A stretch of DNA of 64,000 nucleotides from Methanofollis sp. GTDB lineage: Archaea > Halobacteriota > Methanomicrobia > Methanomicrobiales > Methanofollaceae. Shown here in pieces: positions 1 to 9,254 of this stretch. The notes under the pieces are model-generated. The model ran no database searches. It had not been told where the DNA came from and saw nothing but the letters and a program-made list of their open reading frames with translations. Made by a program: the position numbers and the translations under genes. The stretch lies in contig NZ_JAQVNX010000002.1 in assembly GCF_028702905.1 (NCBI RefSeq), positions 1 through 64,000 on the forward strand. Direction: 5' to 3'. Every line of letters starts with the position of its first letter. The stretch's first letter is position 1.

Positions 1-2
1 CG

Positions 3-362
3 GGCATCGACCACTGGATCGCCTTTTCCCTCCTCGCCTTCATCGGCGGGAGGATGGTCATTGAAGGCCTCAAAGGCGAGGACGGGAAGGAGATCGCCTT
101 CGGCAGCGCCGCCGTCCTCCTCATGCTCGCCGTCGCGACCTCCATCGACTCCCTTGCCGTCGGCCTCTCCTTTGCCGCCCTGGGGTCGCCGATCCTCCTG
201 CCCTCCGTCATCATCGGGGTCGTCACCGCCCTCCTCTCCCTCGGCGGTTTCTGGTTCGGGACGGTCTTCGGGGCTGAGAACCGGGAGCGTGCCGAGATCG
301 TCGGCGGGGTCATCCTCATCCTGATCGGCCTGCGGGTGCTTGCCGACCACCTCCTCATCTGA
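3..362 (+). CDS. mntP: Manganese efflux pump MntP, C-terminal part (5' end outside window)
   Basis: Membrane exporter of Mn(II) of the MntP (YebN/DUF204) family. The reading frame is open from the window edge and gives about 119 residues, beginning with the typical segment [15 protein letters not shown] followed by a charged loop and a second half with SIDSLAVG, the family's conserved Asp-containing helix motif. Two further hydrophobic helices follow and the protein ends in a short tail. The full family length is about 190 residues, so roughly a third is missing upstream. The end overlaps the convergent msrA gene by 8 bases. The family call is solid; metal specificity is taken from the family. 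Confidence 0.9.
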   Translation, partial: GIDHWIAFSLLAFIGGRMVIEGLKGEDGKEIAFGSAAVLLMLAVATSIDSLAVGLSFAALGSPILLPSVIIGVVTALLSLGGFWFGTVFGAENRERAEIVGGVILILIGLRVLADHLLI

Positions 363-846
363 TCCGGCAGCCCCCCACCCCCTTCTTCTCGTAGTACCGC
401 TGGTGGTACTCTTCGGCGCGGAAGAACGGCCCTCTCGGCACGATCCCGGTGACGACGGGCCGGGGAATTTTTCCTGAATGTTCCAGCCTCTCCCGCGATG
501 CCAGTGCTTCCCGCTCCTGATCAGGTGTCACAAAAAAGATCGCGGAGCGGTACTGGGTGCCCATGTCAGGCCCCTGCCTGTCCTTCGTCGTCGGGTCGTG
601 GATCGTCCAGAAGACGTCGAGAAGGTCGGCATACCCTACCTCTTCCGGGTCAAAGACCACCTCCACGGTCTCGGCATGCCCTGTCCTCCCTGTGCAGACC
701 TCCTCATAGGTCGGGTCTTCCGTTCTGCCCCCCATGAACCCGACCGCGGTCTCCACCACGCCCTTCACCTTCCTGAACGCCGCCTCCACGCCCCAGAAGC
801 ACCCGGCCGCAAAGTAGGCGCGTTCATAGTGTTTCTCTCCGGCCAT
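355..846 (-). CDS. msrA: Peptide methionine (S)-sulfoxide reductase MsrA
   Basis: Reduces the S-epimer of methionine sulfoxide in proteins, using a catalytic Cys recycled through thioredoxin. The 163-residue protein has the MsrA signature GCFWG with catalytic Cys16 near the N-terminus, the family segments GHAETVEV and [10 protein letters not shown], and a Cys close to the C-terminus (GGCRIR) that could act as resolving residue. I chose the ATG at 846 because it starts just before the conserved YFAAGCFWG. The open frame upstream runs through Pro-rich translated intergenic sequence that looks noncoding. Monocistronic, convergent with mntP. Confidence 0.95.
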   Translation of the reverse strand: MAGEKHYERAYFAAGCFWGVEAAFRKVKGVVETAVGFMGGRTEDPTYEEVCTGRTGHAETVEVVFDPEEVGYADLLDVFWTIHDPTTKDRQGPDMGTQYRSAIFFVTPDQEREALASRERLEHSGKIPRPVVTGIVPRGPFFRAEEYHQRYYEKKGVGGCRIR

Positions 847-1200
847 GCCCTCCGGTGGAGGGGGAGGGGGATAAGGGTTTGGAGGGAGGGGGAGTCGTGG
901 GATCCCGCAATCCCGTCTCGCGTCAGAAAGTGGGGGATCCGAAAGTCTCAGACCTCTTGTTAGAAGCGTGGATCCACTGCCTTCCCCATACTGCCCGCCG
1001 GGGGTTTCATCGAAAATCAAAGATTTTCTCAAGCTCCCTTTGGTCGCATTCCCCGGACCCCCAAGTTAGGATAGGACGGGAAAGACAGAACAGGGAAGTT
1101 GGGGGGAGATTGCTCTCCGCCCCCCGGTGGAGATCACCAGTACAACGCCTTCCCCCGGCACGACCACCCCCCTTAAGTACCCCCGCCCCCATCCCTCCCC
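847..1200. repeat. Intergenic region carrying a copy of a dispersed GC-rich repeat
   Basis: About 350 bases without a credible gene between the start of msrA and the start of the endonuclease V gene. Segments around 955-1090 (GATCCACTGCCTTCCCC, AAAGATTTTCTCAAGCTC, CCCCGGACCCCC and TTAGGATAGGACGGG) recur in the same order in other intergenic regions of this window, notably near 20.8, 42.5, 56.9 and 58.9 kb. It is probably a degenerate noncoding mobile or repeat element; no terminal repeats or target duplications could be defined by eye. Confidence 0.6.
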
Positions 1201-1884
1201 GTGACACCCCGCCACGACCCCGTCCCCTGGCCGACCAGCCCTGCCGACGCCCTCGCCCTCCAGAAGGAACTGCGCAGCCAGGTGGTTCCCGCGGGGTCGC
1301 CTGAACCGATCCGTATCGCCGGCCTCGACGCGGCGTACTCGGCCGACGGCAGGACGGTCTTCGGGGCGGCCGCGGCCCTCGCCTGCCCCTCTCTCAGGTT
1401 CATCGAAGGGGCGACCGCCGCAGTGCCGGTGACGTTCCCCTACATCCCCGGCCTCTTCGCCTTCAGGGAGGGGCCCGCCCTCCTCGCCGCCCTCGACCGG
1501 TTATCCTCCAGCCCCGACCTCCTGATGGTCCACGGCCACGGCACCGCCCACCCGCGGCGGTGCGGGATCGCCTCACATATCGGCGTCGTCACCGGCATCC
1601 CCTCGATCGGCGTCGCGGACACCCTCCTCTGCGGCGAGGCCGGAGAACCGGGCGCACCTCGGGGGGCGACGGCGCCGGTGACGGAGAAGGGCGAGACGAT
1701 CGGGTGTGCGGTGCGGACCAGCCCCTGCGTCAGGCCGGTCTATGTCTCCCCCGGCCACCTCATCGACATCGCCGGGGCCGTCAGGATAGTCCTCCGGACC
1801 GCACCCCGCTTCCGCACACCCGAACCCCTGCGGGCCGCCCACCGCCTCGCCGCCCTCGCCCGGGAGACGGTGGCATGCCGCTGA
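1201..1884 (+). CDS. nfi: Endonuclease V (Nfi family) with substituted active-site residues
   Basis: The family cleaves DNA or RNA one base 3' of inosine. The 227-residue protein matches over its whole length: GLDAAY with the metal-ligand Asp43, the wedge FPYIPG (79-84), Glu90 in AFREGP, GHGTAHPR (112-119), SPGH (183-186) and His213. In Thermotoga maritima EndoV the residue before GQG/GHG is catalytic Asp110; here it is His111 (codon CAC). The following IGVAK motif, whose Lys is functional, reads IGVAD (Asp140). So the fold is intact but two key residues differ, and activity may be altered. GTG start at 1201 directly after GC-rich intergenic sequence; copA follows 36 bases downstream. Confidence 0.9.
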   Translation: MTPRHDPVPWPTSPADALALQKELRSQVVPAGSPEPIRIAGLDAAYSADGRTVFGAAAALACPSLRFIEGATAAVPVTFPYIPGLFAFREGPALLAALDRLSSSPDLLMVHGHGTAHPRRCGIASHIGVVTGIPSIGVADTLLCGEAGEPGAPRGATAPVTEKGETIGCAVRTSPCVRPVYVSPGHLIDIAGAVRIVLRTAPRFRTPEPLRAAHRLAALARETVACR

Positions 1885-1920
1885 AGGAAGATTCATATCC
1901 GAAGATGCCAACAAGGGCGT

Positions 1921-4527
1921 ATGGAGACGGAAGAGGAGAAACAGGAGGGCCATACCCGAAAAGAGACCATCAGGGTCTCCGGCATGCACTGCGCCACCTG
2001 CGCCCTCACCATCGAGAAAGCCCTGCAGAATGTGGAGGGGGTGAAGGAGGCCTCGGTGAACATCGGCACAGAACAGGCCTCCGTGGAGTACGACCCGGCG
2101 AAGGTGAGCGCCACCGAGATCGAGAGGGCCGTCGCGGACGCGGGCTACGCCGTCGTCACCGGCAGGGCCACCCTCAAGGTCGGCGGCATGATGTGCGCCA
2201 CCTGCGTGAAGACGATCGAGACGGCCCTGCAGGCCCTGCCCGGCGTCGTCTCGGCCACCGTCAACCTCGGGGCGGAGAGGGCCTATGTTGTCTACAACCC
2301 CGACACCGTCGGCATCCCTGAGATGAAGGCGGCGATCGAGGACGCCGGCTACCAGTACCTCGGCATGGAGGGAGAGGAGACGGGCGAGATCGAGAAGAAG
2401 GCCCGCGAGGCCGACCTTCGGGACAAGCGCCGTCGCATCATCGTCGGCGCCGTCGCCTCCGCGGTCTTGATGGGGCTGATGTTCGCGATGCCCCCCCTGC
2501 CCGTGGCGATGCCCTACCTCCTCCTCGTCATCGCCACCCCGCCCTTCATCTACCTCTCCTGGCCGATCTTTCTCGGCGCCTGGCGGGCCCTGAAGAACCG
2601 GACCCTGAACATGGACGTCATGTACGCGATGGGCATCGGCGTCGCCTTCGCGGCCTCGGTCCTCGGCACCTTCGGGATCGTCCTCACCACCGACTTCCTC
2701 TTCTACGAGACCGCCGTGATGCTCGCCACCTTCCTCACCCTCGGCCGGTACCTGGAGGCGCGGGCGAAGGGGCGGACGGGCGAGGCGATCGCCGCCCTCG
2801 TCCGCCTGCGGCCGAAGACCGCCACCGTCCTCGCGGACGGGAAGGAGGAAGAGAAACCGATCGAAGAGGTCAGGCCCGGTGACATCGTCCTCGTCAGGCC
2901 GGGCGGGCAGGTGCCTGTCGACGGCACGGTCAGGAAAGGCGAGAGTTATGTGGACGAGTCGATGATCAGCGGCGAGCCCCTCCCTGTCGGGAAAGAGCCC
3001 GGGGGAAAAGTCGTCGGCGGCACCATCAACCAGGACGGCGTTCTCGAGGTCGAGGCCACGCGGGTGGGCAGGGACACCGTCCTCGCCCGGATCATCAGGC
3101 TCGTCGAGGAGGCGCAGGGTACCAGGCCCCCTGTCCAGAGGATCGCGGACACCGCCGTCACCTACTTCATCCCGGCGGTCCTCGTCATCGCCGCGGCCGC
3201 CTTCCTCACCTGGTACTTTGTCTTCGACTCAACCCTCCTCTTTGCCCTCACCACTCTCATCTCGGTCCTCGTCGTCGCCTGCCCCTGCGCCCTCGGCCTT
3301 GCGACCCCGACCGCGATCACCGTCGGCGTCGGCCGGGGTGCCGAACTCGGCATCCTGATCAAGAGCGGCGAGGCTCTGGAGTCGGCCGAGAACCTCACCA
3401 CCGTCGCCTTCGACAAGACCGGCACCCTGACGAAGGGGAAACCGGAGGTCACCGACGTCGTCGGCCTGGCCGCGGAGAGGGACGAGGTGCTCGCCCTTGC
3501 CGCGGGCGTGGAGAGGAACTCGCAGCACCCGGTCGCCACGGCCATCGTCAGGTCCGCCGGCGAGCAGGACATCACAATCCCGGAGAGCACGGCCTTCGAC
3601 ACCGTCCGGGGGAAGGGCGTCATCGCCGTCGTCGAGGGCAGGCAGGTCGCCCTCGGCAACAGGGCCCTCCTCGCGGAGAGGATGATCACGCCTTCCGTCG
3701 ATGCGGTGGAAGCGGCGGAACGCCTTGAAGAGGAGGGGAAGACCGTCTCCTTCCTCGCGGCCGACGGCAGGGTGCTCGGCGTCCTCGCCGTCGCCGACAC
3801 CCTGAAGCCCACGGCCATGCAGGCGGTCGCCGACCTGAAAAAGATGGGCCTCTCCATCGTGATGGTCACCGGGGACAACGAGAGGACGGCCCATGCCATC
3901 GCCGGCATGATCGGGATCGACCGCGTCCTCGCCGAGGTCCTCCCGGACGAGAAGGCCGCCGAGGTGAGGGCCCTCCAGGACCGGGGCGACAGGGTCGCCT
4001 TCGTCGGCGACGGCATCAACGACGCCCCGGCCCTCGCCCAGGCCGACCTCGGCATCGCCATCGGCAGCGGGACCGACGTCGCCATCGAGAGCGGGGACGT
4101 GGTGCTCGTCAAAGACGACCTGACAGACGTGCCCGCGGCGATCCAGCTCTCCCGGAAGACGATCGGCCGGGTGAAGATGAACCTCTTCTGGGCCTTCGCC
4201 TACAATGCTGCCCTCATCCCGGTGGCGGCCGGCGTCCTGTACCCCGCCTTCGGCATCACCTTCAGGCCCGAACTCGCCGGCCTCGCCATGGCCGCGAGTT
4301 CTGTCACCGTCGTGACCCTCTCCCTCCTCCTCAAAGGATATATGCCGGAGGCGAAAAGAGGGGAGACGGAGGAAAGAGGCATGGAGATCGATCCGGTCTG
4401 CAAGATGAAGGTCGACCCGACGACCGCCCGGCACACGAGCGATTACAAGGGGAAGAAGTATTACTTCTGTGCACCGGGGTGCAAGAAGGCGTTCGAGGCA
4501 GAGCCAGAGAAGTACCTGGAAGGTTGA
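1921..4527 (+). CDS. copA: Copper-exporting P1B-type ATPase with C-terminal YHS domain
   Basis: Integral membrane ATPase that exports Cu(I). Domain order in 868 residues: two N-terminal heavy-metal-associated domains with CxxC motifs (Cys24/27 and Cys92/95), membrane helices, actuator domain, the ion-path motif CPC at 454-456 in [11 protein letters not shown], phosphorylation motif DKTGT with Asp498, hinge GDGINDAP near 696, and two last helices. After a short charged linker a complete YHS domain (about 821-868; DPVCKMKV, Cys850/Cys854) is appended, which is not in most CopA proteins. An internal Met begins that domain, so an internal start is conceivable. ATG at 1921 is the only start ahead of the first HMA domain; TTCATATCC around 1891 may be a TATA box giving a nearly leaderless mRNA. 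Confidence 0.95.
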   Translation: METEEEKQEGHTRKETIRVSGMHCATCALTIEKALQNVEGVKEASVNIGTEQASVEYDPAKVSATEIERAVADAGYAVVTGRATLKVGGMMCATCVKTIETALQALPGVVSATVNLGAERAYVVYNPDTVGIPEMKAAIEDAGYQYLGMEGEETGEIEKKAREADLRDKRRRIIVGAVASAVLMGLMFAMPPLPVAMPYLLLVIATPPFIYLSWPIFLGAWRALKNRTLNMDVMYAMGIGVAFAASVLGTFGIVLTTDFLFYETAVMLATFLTLGRYLEARAKGRTGEAIAALVRLRPKTATVLADGKEEEKPIEEVRPGDIVLVRPGGQVPVDGTVRKGESYVDESMISGEPLPVGKEPGGKVVGGTINQDGVLEVEATRVGRDTVLARIIRLVEEAQGTRPPVQRIADTAVTYFIPAVLVIAAAAFLTWYFVFDSTLLFALTTLISVLVVACPCALGLATPTAITVGVGRGAELGILIKSGEALESAENLTTVAFDKTGTLTKGKPEVTDVVGLAAERDEVLALAAGVERNSQHPVATAIVRSAGEQDITIPESTAFDTVRGKGVIAVVEGRQVALGNRALLAERMITPSVDAVEAAERLEEEGKTVSFLAADGRVLGVLAVADTLKPTAMQAVADLKKMGLSIVMVTGDNERTAHAIAGMIGIDRVLAEVLPDEKAAEVRALQDRGDRVAFVGDGINDAPALAQADLGIAIGSGTDVAIESGDVVLVKDDLTDVPAAIQLSRKTIGRVKMNLFWAFAYNAALIPVAAGVLYPAFGITFRPELAGLAMAASSVTVVTLSLLLKGYMPEAKRGETEERGMEIDPVCKMKVDPTTARHTSDYKGKKYYFCAPGCKKAFEAEPEKYLEG

Positions 4528-4553
4528 GGAGGAGAGGAGGGCCTCTCCTCCTC
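4526..4553 (+). terminator. 12-bp perfect hairpin after copA
   Basis: GAGGAGGAGAGG at 4526-4537 pairs perfectly with 4542-4553 across a four-base loop and begins within the copA stop codon. There is no long U tract, so it may be a processing or stability hairpin rather than a classical terminator. It separates copA from the convergent lipoprotein operon. Confidence 0.6.
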
Positions 4554-4692
4554 TATCCGCATGATTACGAGGACAGCCCCGGACTTTTATTCATTTCCTT
4601 TCGATGGAGACTACTGTTTTGATTGAGGGGAGAGCGGAGGGTTCATTACCCGAACACGAGGATTACAACAGAGTCGAGATAAAATCCTATTC

Positions 4693-5271
4693 TCAGAAAT
4701 CAGGATTGAATCTGTAGATCCCGTTCTTATCATAGGCCATGACCATCCCTACAGACTCATCCCGGTGATCGAAGACCCACCACTGCCTTGTATGCTTATC
4801 GAAGGCCTGAGAGTAATCTTTCGGGAGGGGACCCGAGATAGGGCCTGCAACCCAGACTTTTGCACCGCAATATCCTCTGATGATCTGATCTTTTTCCTCA
4901 TCGACAAGGAAATAGAAAGAGAGATTGTTTTTCATGAACTCAACCCTGACATAGGGTCGGTCGAGGACTTCGTCGTTGAATTCCTGCCTGACCGAGGTGA
5001 TGTTCCAGCCGTGATCGAGGAGGAGACCGGCGCGGGAGTCGGGGAGGACCGTCGAGACCGTCGAGGTCAGGTTCGCCGTGAAGAGTTCGGGGTCGTTGAT
5101 CTCGATTGCGGAGAGGTCGACTGCAACGTCGTTGTGGTGGAGTACAGGAAGCGTCGGCGTCTCGTTCACTGGAACCGCGGTCGGTGGAGGGGTCGAGGTG
5201 CAGCCCGAGCAGGCGATGAGCGTGATGAGGGCCAGAAAAGTCAGAAACTGGATCTTAACTTGATCTGTCAT
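4693..5271 (-). CDS. Lipoprotein, paralogue 1 of 3 (last gene of operon)
   Basis: 192-residue exported lipoprotein of unrecognised family. The N-terminal hydrophobic signal ends in a lipobox (ACSGC), so the mature protein should be lipid-anchored outside the cell. A Thr/Pro-rich linker (TSTPPPTAVP) leads to a single globular domain with the segments INDPELFTANLTST, LLLDHGW, VAGPISGPLPKDYSQ and a C-terminal YDKNGIYRFNPDF. The same architecture is in the two genes upstream. ATG at 5271 starts right at the signal peptide. A block of about 160 bases is identical to paralogue 3, which suggests recent gene conversion. Function unknown. Confidence 0.8.
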   Translation of the reverse strand: MTDQVKIQFLTFLALITLIACSGCTSTPPPTAVPVNETPTLPVLHHNDVAVDLSAIEINDPELFTANLTSTVSTVLPDSRAGLLLDHGWNITSVRQEFNDEVLDRPYVRVEFMKNNLSFYFLVDEEKDQIIRGYCGAKVWVAGPISGPLPKDYSQAFDKHTRQWWVFDHRDESVGMVMAYDKNGIYRFNPDF

Positions 5272-5288
5272 TGCTATCCTCTGAATAA

Positions 5289-5870
5289 CTAAAAGTCGGG
5301 ATTGAGATAGTAGATCCCGTTTTGATCGTAGATCATGACATCGCCGTCCCACCCACCATTTCGGTGATCGAAGACATACATACGCCTTGTACTCTTATCC
5401 AGTGCCTGGGAGTAATCTTTCGGGAGGGGACCCGAGATAGGGCCTGCAACCCAGACCTCTGCCCCGCAATATCCTCCAATCACTCGTCCCTCTTCCTCGT
5501 CCACCATGATATAGAAAGAGAGTCCGTTCTTCATGAACTCGACCAGTACATACGGTCGTTCAAGGACTTCTTCGTCGAATTCCTGCCTGACCGAGGTGAT
5601 ACTCCACCCGTGATCGAGGAGGAGACCGGCGCGGGAGTCGGGGAGGACGGTCGTGATCGTCGAGGTCAGGTTTGCCGTGAAGAGTTCGGGGTCGTTGATC
5701 TCGATCCCGGCGAGGTCGATCGCAACGTTGTTGTGGTAGAGTACAGGAAGCGTCGGCGTCTCGTTCACCGGTACCTCAGTCGGTGGAGGGGTCGAGGTGC
5801 ACCCCGAGCAAACAAGGAGTACGATGAGAATCAGGGAGGCCAGGAAACAAGGTGTGATTTGATGTGCCAT
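5289..5870 (-). CDS. Lipoprotein, paralogue 2 of 3
   Basis: 193-residue lipoprotein, same build as its neighbours: signal peptide with lipobox (VCSGC), linker TSTPPPTEVP, then the shared domain with DPELFTANLTSTITTV, AGLLLDHGWSITSVRQEF and VAGPISGPLPKDYSQ, ending YDQNGIYYLNPDF. It diverges more from paralogues 1 and 3 in the central segment (EEEGRVIGGYCGAEV instead of EEKDQIIRGYCGAKV). ATG at 5870 fits the signal peptide; 17 bases separate its end from the start of paralogue 1, consistent with one transcript. No function can be assigned. Confidence 0.8.
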   Translation of the reverse strand: MAHQITPCFLASLILIVLLVCSGCTSTPPPTEVPVNETPTLPVLYHNNVAIDLAGIEINDPELFTANLTSTITTVLPDSRAGLLLDHGWSITSVRQEFDEEVLERPYVLVEFMKNGLSFYIMVDEEEGRVIGGYCGAEVWVAGPISGPLPKDYSQALDKSTRRMYVFDHRNGGWDGDVMIYDQNGIYYLNPDF

Positions 5871-5887
5871 CGATATCCCTCTGCTCG

Positions 5888-6514
5888 TCAAAAATCAGGA
5901 TCAAGATAGTAGATATCATTTTTATCATAAATCATGACTTCTTTATCCTCGACAAAAACTGATATACCATTTTTTGTGTAGACTGTCACCTCGTCATTAT
6001 CACTCCACGTTCCATTCCGATAGTCATAGACATACAACCGCCTCGTGTGCTTATCAAAAGACTGCGAGTAATCTTTCGGGAGGGGACCCGAGATAGGGCC
6101 TGCAACCCAGACTTTTGCACCGCAATATCCTCTGATGATCTGATCTTTTTCCTCATCGACAAGGAAATAGAAAGAGAGATTGTTTTTCATGAACTCAACC
6201 CTGACATAGGGTCGGTCGAGGACTTCTTCGTCGAATTCCTGCCTGACTGAGGTGATGTTCCAGCCGTGATCGAGGAGGAGACCGGCGCGGGAGTCTGAGA
6301 GGACAGTCAAGATCGTCGAGGTCAGGTTTGCCGTGAAGAGTTCAGGGTCTCTGACCTCGATCCCGGTGAGGTCGACCGCAACGTCGTTGTGGTGGAGTAC
6401 AGGAAGCGTCGGCGTCTCGTTCACTGGAACCGCGGTCGGTGGAGGGGTCGAGGTGCAGCCCGAGCAGACGACGAGAAGCAGGACCAGAAAAAATGGGGAA
6501 AGAAGTCTCTTCAT
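5888..6514 (-). CDS. Lipoprotein, paralogue 3 of 3, with duplicated C-terminal motif
   Basis: 208-residue lipoprotein with lipobox VCSGC and the same extracellular domain as the next two genes. Its C-terminus is longer: the terminal motif occurs first as VYTKNGISVF and again as MIYDKNDIYYLDPDF, so the last strand seems duplicated. Of two close ATGs I prefer 6514, because GGAGG lies eight bases upstream; the ATG at 6520 would leave only two bases. It is 19 bases downstream of the end of the secreted protein gene at 6534. Function unknown. Confidence 0.8.
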   Translation of the reverse strand: MKRLLSPFFLVLLLVVCSGCTSTPPPTAVPVNETPTLPVLHHNDVAVDLTGIEVRDPELFTANLTSTILTVLSDSRAGLLLDHGWNITSVRQEFDEEVLDRPYVRVEFMKNNLSFYFLVDEEKDQIIRGYCGAKVWVAGPISGPLPKDYSQSFDKHTRRLYVYDYRNGTWSDNDEVTVYTKNGISVFVEDKEVMIYDKNDIYYLDPDF

Positions 6515-6533
6515 GCACATGCCCTCCAGAGGA

Positions 6534-7697
6534 TCAACAATAATCGGTACGAAGCCGTACGCGCGATGGATTTTGCTGAATATCCACATAACAACTATTG
6601 ATAATCTCTCGTGGCGCGAACCTCGAATAAGATGCTTCTAAATCGATACTCATTTGCTGTCCTGAAGCCTTATAGGACATATCATGGAAGAGTATATTGC
6701 CGGGTAAATCATTAATATCGTCAACGTTCCATCCTTCCAGAACACAGGCTGCTGTATTTCGACGTTGTGGCCCGTTGACGCAATCCGTCGTTATCGAACT
6801 ATACTCGCCAGATGTGTAGTCCTGAAGCACAATAGACCACATGCGACTGGACTCACTCCAGTAAATACGACCTTTTATTTGATCCCCTGTATTTGTATTG
6901 ATATATGGTCCTATTATCGTATCACCATTTTGAAGATCTGTCGTGTCACATGCCCACGCTGCGCCCTGCCACCGGTAATTATACTCGATAACAGGTTGAA
7001 GTAAGAACTTCGTGTCCACGGGTTCAATGCCATTAAAAAGATAAATTCTCTCGTTATATCCATCAAGGGAAGGCGGCGCGGTAGGAACGTCCCAGTACGC
7101 GGTATACTCAGAGATATATTCCGCAGATTTATCTTGCGCACATTCCAGCCAGTCATTGCCAACCCAACCCCTGACAGCATTGTCTGTGCCCTGATTCGCA
7201 GATGAACACTCGTCTATGATCAGAAGAATCAGTTCATCCTCAGGGGAGAGGACATAGATTCTATCACCACGATGATAGACCCTTGAATCATTCGGAACCT
7301 CGTGAACTCGTGTACATGATTTTTCAATACCGGCAGGTGTCGGAACACTTTTTGATCGATCATCGCTGACGGACAGCAGGTGAATACCATTATTATCAAA
7401 GACTCGTGTGATTCCATCATTTGAGTGAACAATCACCGAACCAAAGGGGATCCCATATTTTTCATCATCTCTGTTTTTCGTTTCAGATTGAAGATTTACT
7501 TCAGATTGAGGACTTAATGTGCCGGAAATGGTAATAGTCTCAATCGACTCGTTCTCCTTCAAACAAGGAAGAGTATATGTACTGAGATCAACACTTTCCC
7601 CATTTTCTTCTGCGCTTACCGGCGACACACATACCGCACCCATCAGAAGCATCGTGATGAGCAGGGAACACATCGCCAGGCTCTTCATTTTTTTCAT
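6534..7697 (-). CDS. Secreted protein of unknown function, first gene of the lipoprotein operon
   Basis: 387-residue protein with a Sec-type signal peptide ending in VSAEE and no transmembrane segment afterwards, so it is likely exported. An N-terminal strand-rich region (about 30-150) is followed by a second part with YTAYWDVPTAPPS, RIYLFNGIEP, ILQ/LLQPVIEYN-like and GDQIKGRIYW segments. This pattern of beta strands resembles lectin-like or glutamic-peptidase-like beta sandwiches, but I cannot name a family. Start ATG at 7697 has GGAGG ten bases upstream. A possible TATA box (GGTATTTATCG on the minus strand, about 7742-7752) lies some 50 bases upstream of the ATG. Leads the three-lipoprotein operon, suggesting a joint cell-surface role. 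Confidence 0.75.
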   Translation of the reverse strand: MKKMKSLAMCSLLITMLLMGAVCVSPVSAEENGESVDLSTYTLPCLKENESIETITISGTLSPQSEVNLQSETKNRDDEKYGIPFGSVIVHSNDGITRVFDNNGIHLLSVSDDRSKSVPTPAGIEKSCTRVHEVPNDSRVYHRGDRIYVLSPEDELILLIIDECSSANQGTDNAVRGWVGNDWLECAQDKSAEYISEYTAYWDVPTAPPSLDGYNERIYLFNGIEPVDTKFLLQPVIEYNYRWQGAAWACDTTDLQNGDTIIGPYINTNTGDQIKGRIYWSESSRMWSIVLQDYTSGEYSSITTDCVNGPQRRNTAACVLEGWNVDDINDLPGNILFHDMSYKASGQQMSIDLEASYSRFAPREIINSCYVDIQQNPSRVRLRTDYC

Positions 7698-8285
7698 TCG
7701 TCTGTTACCTCCGTGAATCTGTCCCGGAAGCAACAACAGAATCGATAAATACCAATACAGCAAAGAATCCGTCTGCCTCCGGGCTAAGGTGGAATCCCAT
7801 CTGCGGTTGGACGTCGGAGGTGGGATCCCGCCGGAACACCTTTTCTGTGTCCCTGGCAGAGGATATGTCGACGGCATATATACTTGTTATGGCATAATCG
7901 TCTATCTATCATTTTATTGCAAAAAGACAGTCCGGAAATGGGGTCATGGACGGATATCACTCTCCACACCATCCCATACTCACAACCGTCTCCTCAGCAA
8001 CTGATAAATCTGCGAGGGAGGTCGAGGTATGAGAATCATACGGACAACCGGCACGTTCAAAAGTACCCTTCGGCCTTCAGGCACACACCCGGAAGACGTC
8101 ATCACCAAACACCTCCTCCCGGACGATTGATACGCTGACGAGAATATAATCCTCTCAAAGATTCGATTAAACAGATATAATCGGATAATATCACGAAATC
8201 TCGAAAATATTCTGCAAAGAAATATACTTTTAAGTAGAGGGGAACACAAATAGAGAAGCAATTCATTCCATGGGTGATATAGGGG
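7698..8285. other. Long AT-rich divergent intergenic region
   Basis: About 590 bases with no convincing gene. It should hold the promoter of the secreted-protein operon at its left end and that of pdaD at its right end. Visible structure: a near-exact direct repeat GGTGGAATCCC (7790) / GGTGGGATCCC (7818), and an inverted repeat CGATTA (8164-8169) / TAATCG (8178-8183) with an eight-base spacer that could be an operator. Confidence 0.5.
8221..8231 (+). promoter_or_regulatory. Probable TATA box of pdaD
   Basis: AATATACTTTT in an AT-rich stretch about 60 bases upstream of the pdaD start. This predicts a leader of about 30 bases carrying the strong ribosome binding site GGTGAT at 8273-8278. Confidence 0.5.
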
Positions 8286-8789
8286 TTGACCAGAACATTT
8301 GTGCCAAAAAGGGTGTTTTTTACCTGCGGCGTGGGGCGGGACTCCGAGTACCTCGGGTCCTTTGAGATGGCTCTCAGGGCGGCGAAGATCGAGTGTTACA
8401 ATCTCGTGACAGTCAGTTCGATCCTCCCGCCAAAGTGCCGGATCATCCCGCGTGAGGAAGGTCTTCTCGACCTCGAACCCGGGAGCGTCGTCTTCACGGT
8501 GATGTCCAGGATCGCCTCCAACGAACCCCACCGCAGGATCTCCGCATCGATCGGGGTCGCAATCCCCCAGAACATGGAAGATGAATGGGGTTACTTCGCC
8601 GAACACCATGCATTCGGTGACGACAAGGAAAAGGCCGGGCAGTACGCCGAGCACCTCGCGTACAAGATGTACGAGAGCATCACCGACAAAACCCCGGAAA
8701 AAACTTTAAATATCACTGAAAGTGCAATCGTGGACGAGGACGGCAGATGGACGACCGTCCTTGCGGCCGCAGTCTTCCTCATGGAGTAA
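8286..8789 (+). CDS. pdaD: Pyruvoyl-dependent arginine decarboxylase
   Basis: Converts arginine to agmatine, the first step of archaeal polyamine synthesis. The 167-residue proenzyme self-cleaves at a Ser-Ser bond to form the pyruvoyl group; the site is Ser44-Ser45 in TVSSILPP. Other family landmarks are FEMALRAAKIECYNLV, EPHRRISASIGVAIP and the C-terminal ITESAIVDEDGRW. The start is TTG at 8286, chosen because GGTGAT (8273-8278) sits at correct spacing and no ATG lies ahead of the conserved FFTCGVG. The zinc-ribbon gene begins three bases after the stop, so the two are cotranscribed. Confidence 0.93.
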   Translation: MTRTFVPKRVFFTCGVGRDSEYLGSFEMALRAAKIECYNLVTVSSILPPKCRIIPREEGLLDLEPGSVVFTVMSRIASNEPHRRISASIGVAIPQNMEDEWGYFAEHHAFGDDKEKAGQYAEHLAYKMYESITDKTPEKTLNITESAIVDEDGRWTTVLAAAVFLME

Positions 8790-8792
8790 TAT

Positions 8793-9254
8793 ATGACGTC
8801 ACGTACACGCGCCCACCACACCATCTGTCCGTATTGCAACGAAGAGGTCTATCTCGAGGAGTTGATCGGAGGGAAGTGCCCCCTCTGCGGCGGCACCCTC
8901 GAAGACCCGGAGGACGACATCGAGGTCGATGAGGACGGCATCGAGCGCTCCGACCTCTCGTGGCTCATCTGCCACTACTTCCTCTTTAAGAAACTGGACG
9001 AACTCGGCGCAAACCCCCTCCAGATCATGCAGGTGATCCAGAAGTTCGACGAGGAGGACATCTTCGGGGAGGACGCCACGGCGACTACCTCTTTCGAGGT
9101 TGAAGTCCCGTTCCGCCGCCTGGAACGTATCATACCCAGACGCTGCACTTCCTGCGGCAAACTCTTCGTCAAGGGCGGGAAAAAAGTGATTGCAGGGGAT
9201 GCCGGCAGGCCGGGTTTCACCGTCGCCTACCACTGCCCCCACTGCTCTCAGTAA
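8793..9254 (+). CDS. Zinc-ribbon protein of unknown function
   Basis: 153-residue soluble protein with two zinc-binding CxxC pairs at the N-terminus (CPYC near residue 12 and CPLC near 29) and two at the C-terminus (CTSC and CPHC). Between them lie an acidic stretch and a helical segment ([17 protein letters not shown]). Such four-Cys ribbons often bind nucleic acid or mediate protein contacts, but no function is known to me. It follows pdaD by three bases and its end overlaps convergent proS by seven bases. Confidence 0.8.
   Translation: MTSRTRAHHTICPYCNEEVYLEELIGGKCPLCGGTLEDPEDDIEVDEDGIERSDLSWLICHYFLFKKLDELGANPLQIMQVIQKFDEEDIFGEDATATTSFEVEVPFRRLERIIPRRCTSCGKLFVKGGKKVIAGDAGRPGFTVAYHCPHCSQ

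Noticed and set aside
3229..4434. 401-codon open frame antisense to copA
   Set aside because: Shadow of the ATPase codons; no motif, and the plus strand is clearly coding.
7784..7972. Small open frames upstream of the secreted-protein operon
   Set aside because: No start signals or similarity; the stretch carries direct repeats and promoter-like sequence instead.
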